A stretch of 64,000 nt of DNA from Parus major (GCF_001522545.3 NC_031774.1:23655884-23719883), one strand, 5' to 3'; shown: positions 24,271 to 37,129, counted from the first letter of the stretch. Made by a program: numbers and translations. Notes: generated by a model from the sequence alone, not told the origin.

Positions 24271-26619
24271 GCAAGCATTTCCCTCCTGCAAGAGTGGGTC
24301 TGTGAGTCTCAGACTAGGATACAACATGGGACATCGCTGGACTGAGGTATTTGTGAGCAGGAAAGTGATAGTTGAATTAATTCCCTCAGGGCACAGCACC
24401 ATTATCATCATAAACATTTTGACTGTGGACAAATTATTTGTCTGTCAGCTTAAAAATCAAACCCTTTTGTCTTGTGGGTGTTTAAAGAATGTTTTTTCTA
24501 AAGGAACCTCTGAGAGCAGAATTAACATCCCCTTCACCTCCACCATACATCCAAAAGTATCATTTTGTGTGATACTTTGTGGCAGAGAGACTCAAAAGAA
24601 GGCGAAGGAATAACAAACAATCACGGGAGGGGGAATAGGAAGACGCAAGGGAAAAGTGGAAGTCATGTGGCCTTGACAAAAGGGAAAGGAGCACATGCTG
24701 AATCCAGATAATCTCTGAGGAATTAGATAGGTAAACTGAACAATTTCTAAGTGAAAGCAGTGGATTAGGCTCCAGATCTGAGTCATCACATGTTGGTGAT
24801 CAAAGGGGACTAGACAATAGTAAATTTAAGCCCAGTGTTTGGGAACCACTCAGGTAAGTTGAAACAAATGCCTGAAGATGATGTTTGAAGGGGAAAAAAC
24901 CCCAATCCCAAGAAAAAAAACCCTCCCAACACAAAAAAGACTTTAAGTGCAGAGATGACATGTGGTACAGCTGAAACTCTGGCAGGAAGCTCTGTGAGAT
25001 ACACACTCCCGCCAAGAATTTGGGTCGTCTGTTGTGAGTTCTGTCTTCAGCCCCTCCCAAGGAGTTCAAGTTCTGCCACTCTTCACTCACTGCTTTTGCT
25101 GCAGACCTGGCTGTGAATCAGGCGCACCGCTCACACAGTTTACCTTGGCAGGATGTGAATGTCTACTGCGGGCTACAGGGTGTGGACAAGTGTGCCCAGG
25201 CCCTTTTCTGCACAGCTTCTCCATATTCTCTAGAGGCTGGCATGGATGAATGGCCCAGCCTTGGAAAATATTATCGTCTCCCAGAGAACACTGGTTCTGA
25301 GCTGTACCCAAAGGAAGCCAGGCAGCACTCAGGGGAAAGCTTACTAGGCAGCTGGGTGAAACACCCTGGGCTCTACACATGGAGGGAAGCAGAAATCTCT
25401 GATTTTGAGAAGTTCACCTGAGAACATTCCCTTACAACTCAGCCTTAACACGGAGCTTTCAGGCCAGTACGTGCCTACGTGCCATACACAGTGCCACCTA
25501 AAAGATTTTGGAGTGCTGGGCATGCGTGAACGTAGCATATTTATTTGCCTCTTCTGCCAGGCTATCCCAAAATACTTGACCAGGTGTTAACAGCTTTACA
25601 CCCCAAGGTCCCACAGCAGAACTTCCCAAGTACTGCTTCTAGTGAGAAGGACACACATATCCAAGGAAAGTTCTGCAAACACCTTTCCAGGTATCTTCTG
25701 AACGTCTCATGCAGAAGCCAAAGGCAATCTGTCCAGTTCTATGATCCCACAGAAAACTGCATATTGATCTAAATATGAATTTTTCCTCTGTATGTGACTG
25801 CCTATCTTAACAAAAACATCATGATGGCTAAGCTGTGGTGGTTCTGCTGTGCATGTTATCCCAGAGTCCTTGACCGTGCTCTTCACTGAACATTTCAACT
25901 TCACTTTAACCCACCACTGCTCCATCAGTACATCTTAACGCATCTGCCAGGCACAGATCATGTGATTCAATTTGGAGTTTTTCTACATGGGCCAATAGGT
26001 ATCAGAATATATATATCAGCATATACAAGTTATTTTCAGCTCGTCTGTGACATGCAATTCCACCCACCAGGCTTGCAGAGATATATAAATCATGGAGATG
26101 TCTAAAATAACAGGCCCTGAGGAAACATCTGTCACCTCCTCAAGCTTGTGAGGGAGGAGAATGAAGCATTCAACTCCACAACTTGCTGAATTTTCTTTTA
26201 GCTCTAAGAAAGCAGAGAGCAGCAAGTCTTTCTGACACAACCCAGATGCCCTGGCAGTTGGATATTCTCATTGACTTCACACTGCATTTGACCTGTAAGC
26301 AATTCTGAGATGCTCAGCAATTTGGATGACATTTGTGCCACCTCACCCTTACCATCAAAAGAAATGGATTGCTTCAATTCTCTTTTGTTTCTGTGGGGTT
26401 TTTCGCCAAATTGACTGGTGGTTGGCCCTTTGCACTCGATCTCTTAATCAAAGGAAAACAGAACTTGCTGTGCTGGAATCTACTGATGGCTGCTGTAGTC
26501 CTGAAACCTGCCACCGACTGCGCTGGTGAAGCGTGTGGGCCAGAGCCTCGCCTAGCCCACAGATACACCCCTTTCTACTTGAAAAATCGGGAAAAGCTGT
26601 GAAGTTCGCCCTCTCTTTC
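24271..26619. other. Intergenic, no gene seen
   Basis: No recognised gene or repeat. GC content rises toward the right edge, where the next CpG island begins near 26.62 kb. Confidence 0.5.
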
Positions 26620-27970
26620 GCTCCTCCTTCTGAAGCGATCTGATTTTCTCTCTTCGACCTCAACCCCACTCCTTCTTTGCTGCTCGTCTTAGCGGAGAAC
26701 ACCGCAATGGAGCAGCGCAGAAAGCAGAGGGTGATTTCCCCCCATCCGTCGGGTGCCCCAGCCGTGGGGCCGCCATCAGCCCGCCCCGCCTCACGCTCGC
26801 TGACGAGGCGCCGTGAGGGCAGCGCGCGGCCCGGCCCGCGGCGCTGCNNNNNNNNNNNNNNNNNNNNNNNNNNNNNNNNNNNNNNNNNNNNNNNNNNNNN
26901 NNNNNNNNNNNNNNNNNNNNNNNNNNNNNNNNNNNNNNNNNNNNNNNNNNNNNNNNNNNNNNNNNNNNNNNNNNNNNNNNNNNNNNNNNNNNNNNNNNNN
27001 NNNNNNNNNNNNNNNNNNNNNNNNNNNNNNNNNNNNNNNNNNNNNNNNNNNNNNNNNNNNNNNNNNNNNNNNNNNNNNNNNNNNNNNNNNNNNNNNNNNN
27101 NNNNNNNNNNNNNNNNNNNNNNNNNNNNNNNNNNNNNNNNNNNNNNNNNNNNNNNNNNNNNNNNNNNNNNNNNNNNNNNNNNNNNNNNNNNNNNNNNNNN
27201 NNNNNNNNNNNNNNNNNNNNNNNNNNNNNNNNNNNNNNNNNNNNNNNNNNNNNNNNNNNNNNNNNNNNNNNNNNNNNNNNNNNNNNNNNNNNNNNNNNNN
27301 NNNNNNNNNNNNNNNNNNNNNNNNNNNNNNNNNNNNNNNNNNNNNNNNNNNNNNNNNNNNNNNNNNNNNNNNNNNNNNNNNNNNNNNNNNNNNNNNNNNN
27401 NNNNNNNNNNNNNNNNNNNNNNNNNNNNNNNNNNNNNNNNNNNNNNNNNNNNNNNNNNNNNNNNNNNNNNNNNNNNNNNNNNNNNNNNNNNNNNNNNNNN
27501 NNNNNNNNNNNNNNNNNNNNNNNNNNNNNNNNNNNNNNNNNNNNNNNNNNNNNNNNNNNNNNNNNNNNNNNNNNNNNNNNNNNNNNNNNNNNNNNNNNNN
27601 NNNNNNNNNNNNNNNNNNNNNNNNNNNNNNNNNNNNNNNNNNNNNNNNNNNNNNNNNNNNNNNNNNNNNNNNNNNNNNNNNNNNNNNNNNNNNNNNNNNN
27701 NNNNNNNNNNNNNNNNNNNNNNNNNNNNNNNNNNNNNNNNNNNNNNNNNNNNNNNNNNNNNNNNNNNNNNNNNNNNNNNNNNNNNNNGCCGTGCGCGCTC
27801 CCGCGGGCAGCGGGGCCGCCCGGGGAAAGCGCCGGGAGGAGCGGCTCCCCCGGGTCACACCTTCGGATGGGCTTCGCTGCAGGGCCGGCGTCAGGCTTGC
27901 CCGGGCCTTATCTCGAGCTGTCCATTCCGGCAGAGAGGAGCTGCCTCCCCTCCGTCCTTAAGCAAGGCCG
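26620..27970. promoter_or_regulatory. Orphan CpG island with internal gap
   Basis: Seen: CpG-rich flanks on both sides of a 940-N gap. The left flank has a GC box CCGCCCCGCC (26781-26790) and GCCGCCATC (26769-26777), which read on the minus strand is the YY1-type GATGGCGGC. The right flank has GC-rich DNA up to about 27960. No recognised exon adjoins it. It sits midway between CREB3L1 and the presumed PHF21A island. Inferred: the promoter of a non-coding RNA, or an upstream alternative PHF21A promoter. YY1 sites are usually just downstream of start sites in the sense direction, which hints at leftward transcription. An ATG at 26707 opens a frame into the gap, but nothing about it is gene-like. 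Confidence 0.65.
26848..27787. other. Assembly gap (940 N)
   Basis: A continuous run of N inside the orphan CpG island. The number is not a round default, so it may be an estimated size. Both flanks are extremely GC-rich, the usual reason for sequence dropout. Confidence 0.99.
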
Positions 27971-30900
27971 TGGGAGGGAAGTCCTCGAACGGCTGCTCTG
28001 ACTAAGTGGCCACTTCTTCAGCTCCAGCTCAAAACGTACTGATTTTACTAAGCCAGCCAAGAGGGACGCTTTCCTTGGGGGATGCAGGACAGAGGCGACA
28101 CTAAAGTTGCCTCTAGTAGGAGAGGTCATTGTGTAGGGGTTCCTGTACATCTTTGCATCACTGCACTGATAGATGAGCACCAGCCTTGTCCAAATGCCAA
28201 AACAGGTCCAGGATATAAACACAGAGGAAGATTTTCAACCTGTCCAAACCGACTATTTCCTTACTGAATAAAGCTGACTCTGTAACTCAGAAGAGCGGTT
28301 CAAATGGTAGAGTTGGTTTTCACAGGCAACTTGGCCTCTAAGTGGAATATTATGAGCAGCATGACATTTCACGCCAACTGCAAAGTTCCTGAGAGTCTGG
28401 GGAAAGACCAAACACCGAACCCCCAGAAGCCACGGCTATACTGGTGGGAGTTGCTAGCTGGCAGCTGGCTCCAGTCTGTCTCCAGTGCCCTGGCAGCAAG
28501 GTGACTGTGCAGTGAGAAATGCTACTGCTCACTGTGCGTCAGTATGTTGATGGTGTCATGTCATCTGTTCCCTGCAGGAGCCTGGGTTTGCAGTGCAGAA
28601 GGATGGGATAAGCAAGGAATTAATTCTTTCCACTTTTGCAGTCTTCTGACTTATGTTCTTAATTGCATCAAACACCTACCTTTTGCAAAATCACACAGTA
28701 TTTAAAACAAAATCCAAACAAAGCTAGAAAACTAAAGTTCAGAGTTAACACAGGTTAGCTCCCCACCCTTGTAAAAACTAGGATTTATAAAGCATTCATA
28801 GTGCTTGACTAAAGGGAAAATCCCATATTCAAGAAGTGATCAAAGTTGTATCAGATAGAGGATAATTAGCAGAACATGGGAAGTTGCACAGACATTAATT
28901 TTCTTGGTGACAGCAGACTGCACTGGCAAACATAGATTTGACAGAGTGATGTAAAACAGTCGCAGATCACCTTAATCAGATGGATAGAAGGAGCTGCATA
29001 AGGGCATCCTTACAGATTCTTCACACGTGCAAGAGCTGATTGCCAGTGCCATTGCTGTGTCAGTATCTTTAATGTTTTATCTTTGATGTTGGCTCAGCAC
29101 ACTCTAGGACCTGCAGTTTCTGCACAGAAGTAGCTCTTTAGGCTGCCTTGGGTTGCCAAGCTGTCTCCAGGTCATGCAGTGGAAAGAACATCCATAGAAA
29201 CAGAAGTGGAAATCAGTGGAAGATCTATAAAGTAATGCCAACTGATAAAAAATCTACAAGAAACATGCTAGTGAAGCTGAATGCACTGTGTATTGCATTT
29301 GGTAAGTAACTGCACAGAAAATTGTCTGTGTATAAGCTGGGAAATATAAAGAATTACAAAATGCATGTAAGGGATGACCTGTCTGCTCCAGAAAGAGCAT
29401 GGGCAGATCTTTCCCAGCCACAAGGCACTGCAGAGACTGCAGTGAAGTGCAGCAAGTGGAGCATCAGACATGGAAGTCTTCACTCTGAAGTCCAAATAAT
29501 GGACACCAGAGCTGACAATGATAGAATCAGGAAGCTGCTCAGTAGCAGCTTATCCTGGAACAGTTCACCAAACATGCTATTCCTTTTAACAGATGGGCAC
29601 TTTCTCATAGCTGTACTGCATACTTATTTAAAGGGGGAAATATCTGGATAATCAATAAATTCTTCATGGGATGGCAACTAAGTTAAAAAAAATTATATAC
29701 TGAACAAAGACATAGATTCCAGTGAGCTTCTGGTGACTGCAGATTTTGATTTGGTTAAAAAGTAGCCAGAACCAGAGTCTGGAGAAATTTATCCTTGGAA
29801 GGTTGTTTGGGTCTTTTTTCCCCCACAACAGTACCAAATTACTGTTTCTGATACGTTAATCTACTTTAATAAGCAAATTCCCTCAAACAGCAGTCAGCCC
29901 TAATATATCCCTCTTCCCATGTCCTTGGCCACATATTGCTTGCTGTGCTAAGTGCTAAATGGCTCTTGGAAAGTGCTAAGAGGGTGTTGTGAAAGGGCTA
30001 AGCCGAGTTTCACAAACAACTGCCTGTACAGAGAAATAGTCCTATTGATATGTGGTACCAGGAGCACCTGGTTGAAGACCCTTGTTTTGACAAGAATGGA
30101 AAACTGAACTTCATGGTTGCCTTAAGATAATTTAAATTACACTTTTTTATCTTGTAGAAGTGAAGGTTTCTTTGACCCTAACTGAAATGAAACTACTGAA
30201 TGCTTTGTCAGAAATATTTGACAAGATCAGTATGTTCCTGCTAACCAGGTCAAGTTCATCCTCTCTGCCTGCTCCACCAGCAACCACCTCAGCCATCAGT
30301 CTTGGTACTTGGTAATTCTCAGAACTGAAAAGTGATTCCTGGAAGATGATGGAAAGGAAGGCCCTGATGTGAACTGGTCTTCTGAAGCCTGAGACAAAGT
30401 CAGGAAGAATCCCAAAGTATCCATAATGCAAAGAGGCACTGATTTACCCATGCCTGTTCAAACATTTCCCACGTAATCACCACTGTCTGGCCATTGGCAG
30501 AAAGAGAAAAAATGGATGGATGTGTTTTATTTTCTCCAACGAATGGCATCATGTTTGGGCCACCAATAAGCATTAGCCAGCATATGAACTGCAATCTACA
30601 AGTAGAGAAGGAGATCCACAATACAAGAATCTCCTTACTGGCAAGAATGTTTCAAGATAGGGGAGCAGATGGGGTCTTTCAAGTGAAGCAGTTTCCCTGG
30701 TGAACCATCTCAGTCGGAGGTTACAGCCTGTTTGTCTTTGTAAGTGTTTGAAGATGTGGGTCTTGCCCTGTGTGCACATGAATTGGGATCACAAGACACC
30801 CCTTTGCACTGTTACTCACTGTCACTTGGGGCATCTCTGTGACACTGGGCTGTCGCACATGGATTTACTCCAGGGAGTGCTGACATGGACTGGCTTCCAG

Positions 30901-31323
30901 CCCGAGTAAGCAAACACTGTGACTAATCGGTAAAGTTACTTATTTTAACTCTAACCCAAAAGATTTACAAAAAACAACTCCTTCTTTAGTTAGTGATTAT
31001 TTTGTTTATTTTATGGGATGCTTCAGATACTATGAATTCCCGTATAAAATAGATGTAGTATCATGAACATTGAGGGCTGCCTTGATAATAATTTTATTTT
31101 TGTAATTAGATTTTTGTAATTACTGCAGGTTAGATGCTTGCTAATACATTTAAATCTGTCCAATGAATTGGGTTTTTATACTAACAACACATTTTGAAAG
31201 CACATGCTTCCCTTAAGTAGCATAGCATCTGTAACTGTTTTACTGAGCTATTTGGGTTTAAAAATGTGTTTATTATGAAAAATGCCACAGAGCCCGTTAT
31301 GTCCTATGTAGTGTTTGCCATGT
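27971..31323. other. Intergenic, no gene seen
   Basis: Short frames only, none with recognisable domains. A polyadenylation-like AATAAA occurs near 28266 but without a gene to attach it to. Confidence 0.5.
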
Positions 31324-31397
31324 AAGCTATTTATAAGGCAAGCTATTTATAAGGAAAGTCATTCATAAGGAAAGTTAGTTAGAGTTGTTTATAAGGA
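31324..31397. repeat. Short tandem repeat, about 16-bp unit
   Basis: Three 16-base units in a row (AAGCTATTTATAAGGC, AAGCTATTTATAAGGA, AAGTCATTCATAAGGA) and a fourth, expanded copy ending TTTATAAGGA. The first two differ at one base; later ones are more diverged. Confidence 0.9.
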
Positions 31398-31410
31398 AAA
31401 GCTAGGCTCA

Positions 31411-31490
31411 TCTCATTTTATAGTTGGAAATGTTGTGGCATAGGGACAGGTGAAATGTTCCCTCAGTGTCATGCAGCAAGTCTGATTAGT
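31411..31490 (+). repeat. MIR-type SINE remnant
   Basis: The run 'cattttatagttggaaa', 'tggcatagggacaggtgaaatg' and 'cagtgtcatgcagcaagtctg' follows the MIR core order (cattttacagatgaggaaa, then ggcacagagaggttaagtgac, then ggtcacacagctagt). Diverged, but collinear. Confidence 0.5.
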
Positions 31491-32839
31491 CTCAACTCCC
31501 ACTACCTGCCCATCTATCCTTCTGCCTGCTCAGCCACAGTGCTCTTTGTTTCTCTCCACCCCACTCCACAGCAAACAGGATTGTTCAGTTTTCTCACATC
31601 CTTCCAGCTATGGTCAGCCTACTGCAGGGGACACAGCTTCCTAAGTAATGATGGATCTCCATGGAGCTTCTCAACTTCCCAACCTTTACGAGTATCCTGT
31701 GTTTCTTGATCGATTTCAAGACCAATATATATCTGCTAATTCCATTTTGTCCAAAATAAAGGAGATGTTAGTCACTAGATTTGGCCAGTGGGGGTTGGCA
31801 AACCCATATTTGTCACTTAGCATTAGCTAGGCTTTTCTTCTTCTGGTTGAGAAACAGAGTGAAAAACTCAGTGGGTTTCAGAATTTTTCTGTGTTTTTTG
31901 TTTCATTGTTTCCTTAATGAAATTCAAAGTTCTGGTATTTGAAGAAAATACAGCCAGCTTTGGAGAAAACAGAAAACACAGAGGAAAATATTATCAATTT
32001 CTTTCCCATTCAAATCACAACAGAGACTAGTAGCTACTGAAACAAGAACTGTCCACATGGACACAGCCAGACAAGCAGGGACTGCTTGCACTGACAAGGA
32101 CTTAGATTCTTTATATTGCCTCCTGGAAGCCTCCCAGGATCTCCTCCACCAGAATGTTTAGAAATGTCTCAGTGGGAAAGGCCAGGGACATAATTCATGG
32201 CCTTTTACTGTCAGCTGTCATAGGGCTTCTCCATAACTTGGTAGGTAGGAGGAATTTGCTCTGCTTTCACTGTCAAATTAAATGTTGGCATCTGAGGGCT
32301 TTAAAGCAAAACAAGTAATTTTGTCTTCATTTCTGGAATGGCATCATTCAGCCATGGCAACCCTGAGCAGGTGCGTTGACCTTATTTTTCAGCTGCATCC
32401 TACATTTGCTGCCCACTGTCAGGTCTGGTCTTACATTACAGCATCCCTGGACGAAGTTGGTCACAGCATGGTGAAGGACACTGTGCATGGCCACCTCTGT
32501 AGCTCTATGACTTCACACCTTATGCCTAAATGGCAGGGGTTTTCAGATCTTCCTAGGGTCTCTGTTTTGAAGCAGAAACCTCTATTTGTCCCACTCTCAG
32601 CAATCACTGAGAAGCCAATGATTACTGTATCATTCTCTAGTCCTTCCCATGTTAAACAAACCTCCTTAATCTTCCAAAGCCTCTTCTCAGGTTTGCTGCT
32701 GGGCTGTGAAACCCTCCATTTGTGTCTGTCATTCCCCAGGAAGAGCAAACTGGTCATCTGCTGCATTGTGCACCCAGCACCCCACATTAGCTCAGCCCTT
32801 TTTTGGAACAGCATCATACTGTTGACTTCAGTTCATGGC
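31491..32839. other. Intergenic with an unassigned open frame
   Basis: A 186-codon plus-strand frame (32282-32842) and an antisense 118-codon frame (32461-32817) overlap here. Neither product resembles a family I know. The right end abuts an old CR1/L3-like fragment, so part of this could be its unrecognised 5' continuation. Confidence 0.4.
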
Positions 32840-33176
32840 TGACACCTTGAGCTGCCTTTCTGCAGTACTGCTGCCTGGCCACTTAGTCCCCATTTTCTCT
32901 TTGTGCTTTTGATTTCTTCCTCTTAAGTGTAGCACTTTGCACTTTTCTTTACTGAGTCGTTGATTTTCTCCAATTTAGCAACATCATTTTGAATTCTCAG
33001 TCCATCCGCCAAACTGTTTGCATCCTCTCCCAGCTAGATGATGTCTGCAGATTTTATGAGTACTCTTTATTCCCTCGTCACAGGTTGTTAATGAAAATAC
33101 TGCATAAAATGGATTCCACACAGATGTTGGAAGGATCCCATTTGAAAATTCCTCTAAGTCTGACAGAGAACAATAG
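32840..33176 (-). repeat. Old CR1/L3-like LINE ORF2 fragment
   Basis: Read on plus it follows an ancient amniote LINE phrase in antisense: 'ttgagctgcctttctgcagtac', 'aagtgtagcactttgcac', 'tcattttgaattctcagtcc', 'ctcccagctagatgatgtctgcag', 'ttgttaatgaaaatactg' (each phrase broken here). These correspond to the residues after the catalytic region of CR1/L3 reverse transcriptase. It is much more diverged than the other CR1 copies. Confidence 0.6.
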
Positions 33177-34239
33177 GTAAGTGGGTTTTAAAGCTAATTT
33201 TTTAATCAGTCAGGCACCTACTTGATGAAAAATTTCACCTAAACTGTGTTTTCTTTGTTTTCTTAGGAGAATGTTGTGTGGAATGATGTTCAAACTTTGT
33301 AAGAATCAAGATGAATGACTGTTACTTCTTCCTTACCTGCAAAGAAAGGTGTTTGAGACCCATGCTGACCTAAGCAGAGAAAGGTATTTTTCTACAAGCT
33401 TCAACTGCTTTATCAGTTTCCAATCTTCAGTTCAATTGCTGCAATTTTGTGTGTAGCCACAGCCTGAGTAATTGTCTCCAGTATCTCCTTGATTAAAGCT
33501 CATTCAAAATTCCAGCAAGCTTCAATAAAACATTTTCCTCCCTTGCTACAACAATATATAGTCAAAGATCAGGGTTTTTTTCAATAATTCCAAATTCAGC
33601 AAGGGAGAAGTTGGCATTAATACAAATGTAGCAGCAAAAACCACCTTTGCAAAACCACAAAGATGTAGGTAGATTCTTGAAGACATTTCCTACTTTGTAA
33701 AAATCCACATTCAAGAAAGCATGCTGATGTGTGCTAATAGCTGTGTTTCCCCTCAGTCTAATGATTTTAATTTATGTACTGTTCTGTACTACTATGAAGT
33801 TCCTGATGCAATCAGTATCATTGCAAGAAAGTAAAGCTGTTCTTGCAGATGAGTTACAAATACTCATTAGCCATCAGATGTTACATGAGACAAGCATTTG
33901 CTATATTCTCATTATATTATGCACTTTTTTGTGCTGTTTATTGGTCAGTTCTGTGCTTAATATCCTCCAGCACTCCAGTAGCTAAGCAACTTGATCCCAC
34001 ATACATGTGGGTTAAATAGTGGCCCACCTCTCAGAGATCAGAGACCCATTTTTTTTTAGTACTTTATCTGAAGGAATGAATGGTTATGATTCTATAATAT
34101 TGGAAGTGACTAATCCAGTGTTGTAAATGGGATAAAGGGAAATGGCATGTATTTTGAGAACAAACAGTAATCATTGACACAGTAATTTGCATCCCTGGAT
34201 GTTCTAATAATGACTAAGTATCACTTCCCCTTGTTTGCA
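33177..34239. other. Intergenic, no gene seen
   Basis: It holds a 90-base segment with good GT..AG intron signals (33177-33266), described in the findings, and otherwise only short frames. Confidence 0.5.
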
Positions 34240-34326
34240 TAAGGAAGAGGAGGCAGAGAAATCCAGTGATTTGGCTAGTGCGCCACCAGCAAGCCACTGG
34301 GAAAGAGAAGATCTGAACACAGATCA
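34240..34326 (+). repeat. MIR-type SINE remnant
   Basis: The order 'aggaagaggaggcagagaaat', 'cagtgatttggctag', 'ccaccagcaagccactgggaaagag' and 'gatctgaacacagatc' follows the MIR core (gaggaaactgaggcacagaga, gtgacttgcc, cacacagctagtaagtggcagag, attcgaacccaggtc). Diverged. Confidence 0.5.
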
Positions 34327-35480
34327 CTTTTCTTGCAATGTTTTTCCTGTTTTCTGCTACATGTTTGAAATACAACCTTGCAACAGGTGTGGTCCCTTCA
34401 AGTGCTAAAATCTATTAAGGGCTTCCCTAGTTCATGCCAGAAATAGTTAACAAGAGTTGGTCAAGACTATGCTGGATTTGAGAGAGTATGGGGCACAGTG
34501 CTTAGCCTTCAGAAAAGCTGGTGTGGATGGGTGGCTTGGGATTCCTGACAATTTACATATATTAAGTGCCAGCAGTCTCAATCTGTGCTGTCTTGCCGAT
34601 GGAACTAACAGATTTGTGCTGCCAAAGGAAACTTTCTGCTCTTCAGAGACTGATTGCAAAGGACCGAAGTATATTCAGTGACCCTTCTGCTTCACAAGCA
34701 GCTTACATGGATTTAAAGGGAGGGTACTCGTTACAAGTGGACCCTAAAGGTGTATTTGTACAGTTAGCAGCTGTGCACAAGCATTTCTAGAAAGGCATCC
34801 CCCTGGAAGTCAGAACCACTGCATCAGAGGGAGGGAACATTGCAAGTTGAAAAGCAAATATGTTTAATGTCTTAATTTTTAGAAAAAAAATTAGGCACCT
34901 GAAGAACAATTTGCTTTGTACTAAATAAAGGGAGTGCAAAATACCATCAGTAGGACTGGCAACAGCATTCTAAATTGTCTTCAAATTTCACACTGGCTGC
35001 ATATCACAGGAAAAGGGTAAATAGCAGTTAGTACAACCTTTACTTAGCTTCTCCTGACAAATAAAAAGGGTGAGGCAGTCTCACACTGACATATGGTCAG
35101 ATATAGGCAAGATGTACCTAGAAAAGGTGATCCCTCTTTATCATAACAATTTCTTTCCACGTGGTTTGGGTCCAAAGAGACGAGCAAAACCGCTAGAACT
35201 AACAGACTTCACAGTCCAAGAATACGATAATCGTTAACAAGGGTCTGTCTAGCACTTTTCTCCAGTTAACATAGCAAAACATGGGGACTAGACTTTACTG
35301 AATATACAAGGTGAGAGTTATTTGAAACTGTGTAGGATTCAGTTACAAGAGGCAAAGGGCAGAAGAGCAGAATATCTAGCTGCTTGATATATCTCAGGCC
35401 AAAAAGAAGGACCAGAGCTGGTGAGGGCCCGGCTCTCCTGCCAGAGCAGCCATGCTGGCTTACCTGTGGACAAGCATCTT
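34327..35480. other. Intergenic, no gene seen
   Basis: No recognised coding region or repeat. Short frames of up to 74 codons only. Confidence 0.5.
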
Positions 35481-36175
35481 TACAGAATCAGGAAGGTTGG
35501 AAGGGACCACTGAGGTGATCTAGTCCAATCTCCCTGCTCAAGCAGGGTACCCAAGAGCATTCTACTCAGAATGGTGTCCAGATAGCTTTTGAGCATCTCC
35601 AGGAAAGGAGACTCCACAACCTCTCTGGGGAACCTGTTACAATAATTGGTCATCCACATGGTGAAGTTGTTTCTTATGTTCATGGAACTTCCTGTGTTTC
35701 AGTCTCTGCCCATTGCCTCTTGTCCTATTGCTCAGCAACACCAAGCAGAGTCTGACTCCATCCAATTGGCACACTTCTTTCAGATACTGATAGACATTGA
35801 TGAGGTCCCTCTTTCAGTTGTCTCTTCTTGAAGCTGAGCAGGCCCAACTTGCTCAGTCTTTCCTCATAAGAGAGATGCTCCAGTCCCTTAATCACCTTTG
35901 TTGCCCTGTGCTGGACCCGCTCTATGAGTTCCATGCTTCACTTGTACTGAGGAGCCCAGAACTGGACCTGATGCTCCAGGTGAAGCCTCATCAGGGCTGA
36001 GTAGAGTAGGATCACTCCTCGAGCTGCTGGCTATGCTCTTCCTGATGTCCCCCACTGCCCCAATACCACTGCCTTCTTGGTCACAAAGGCACTACTGGCT
36101 CATGGACAGATTGTTGTTCACTAGGACCCACAGTTCCCTCTCCACAGAGCAGTGTTCCAGGAGGTCAAACCATGT
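35481..36175 (-). repeat. CR1 LINE 3' region, minus orientation
   Basis: The left edge 'agaatcaggaaggttggaag' is the reverse of a CR1 3' end. On the minus strand the fragment reads GLEHLSYEERLSKLGLLSFKKRQL (broken here as a family motif), matching the CR1 ORF2 C-terminus. Further CR1-like words (cccccagcct) near 36250 suggest the copy may extend past an insertion to about 36275. The frame is interrupted and there is no intact ORF2. Confidence 0.88.
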
Positions 36176-37129
36176 CATCTTTCCAGCAGCTAATCTTCAT
36201 GTGTTTCAGGCTTGGTGGGGAAAGACCCTGGGAAACCTCAACCAGTTATTAACCCCCAGCCTAATACCCACGTGAGAGCTTTGCAGGTATGCTGTACCCT
36301 CCTTCTTCTCTTTGACTTTGCCTTACAGCAGAAGTGCTGCTGGGGGTTGCGAGGTCTCTTGTGTGCAAATAAACCTGCTGTGCTGTGTGATTGGCATCCT
36401 TTGGGCACCACTGCAATAAAGATGAAGGAATATTTGTTTGCGTTTGAGTAGGAGATCAGAAACTTGCTGATTCTGACTCATTGCCACAGAGCTAGATAAC
36501 TAGGAGCAGCCTTATCTTTTCTGCTGCATTTTCCAGCTGTTTTATTTTGTTTTTTCTCTTCCCTACCATGTACGGGAGTTTTTGTGACTCTTAGTTCTTC
36601 TCTCTGTTTTTGCCTCCCTGGTCTCATTTCCCTTCTTTTTCTTTCTTCCTACACACTTCACTTCTTCAGCTTTCCATGTGGCTTGTTCTTCTTGATTTCT
36701 CATTGTAAGTCCTTCTTTTCAGGCTTGTCACCCTCACAGGCTATCTCAAGCTGGTCTTCCCAGAATCAGAGTGAGAGTTGGAGACGTTTGGGCTGTAGAG
36801 GGGAACTAGCAGGAAGAAAAATCTGGGAGCCAGGGAAATTGCAAGAGAGCAAGGAAGAGGATAGAGGAAAAGGAAGGGAGGAAGGGACACTTGCTGGAAT
36901 ACAGGCAGCAAAAAGGAGAGGAAAGAAAAAATTCGAAGAAGGAGCGGGGGAAGAGATGGGAAGCTAGGGAAGTGCATACACAAGAGCAAGGGGAAAGAGA
37001 AGGATGTGAGAGAGAATATGCATTAGGAGACAGGAGAAAAGGGAGATTTCATAGAGGAGAGTAATTAAAGGTAGAATTATTCTTGCCCTTAGGTCTGAAG
37101 GGAAAGAGAGGGGAAAAAAAAGGAATGAA
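36176..37129. repeat. Pyrimidine-rich then purine-rich low-complexity block
   Basis: About 36540-36720 is strongly C/T-rich on plus, and about 36765-37125 is strongly G/A-rich, with the switch in between. Frames called here (127 codons, rich in K, E, G and R) are composition artefacts. Confidence 0.6.

Noticed and set aside
26677..28005. Plus-strand frame of 442 codons and similar frames on both strands
   Set aside because: Most of the frame is the 940-N gap; no stops can occur in N. The visible ends are GC-rich and not gene-like.
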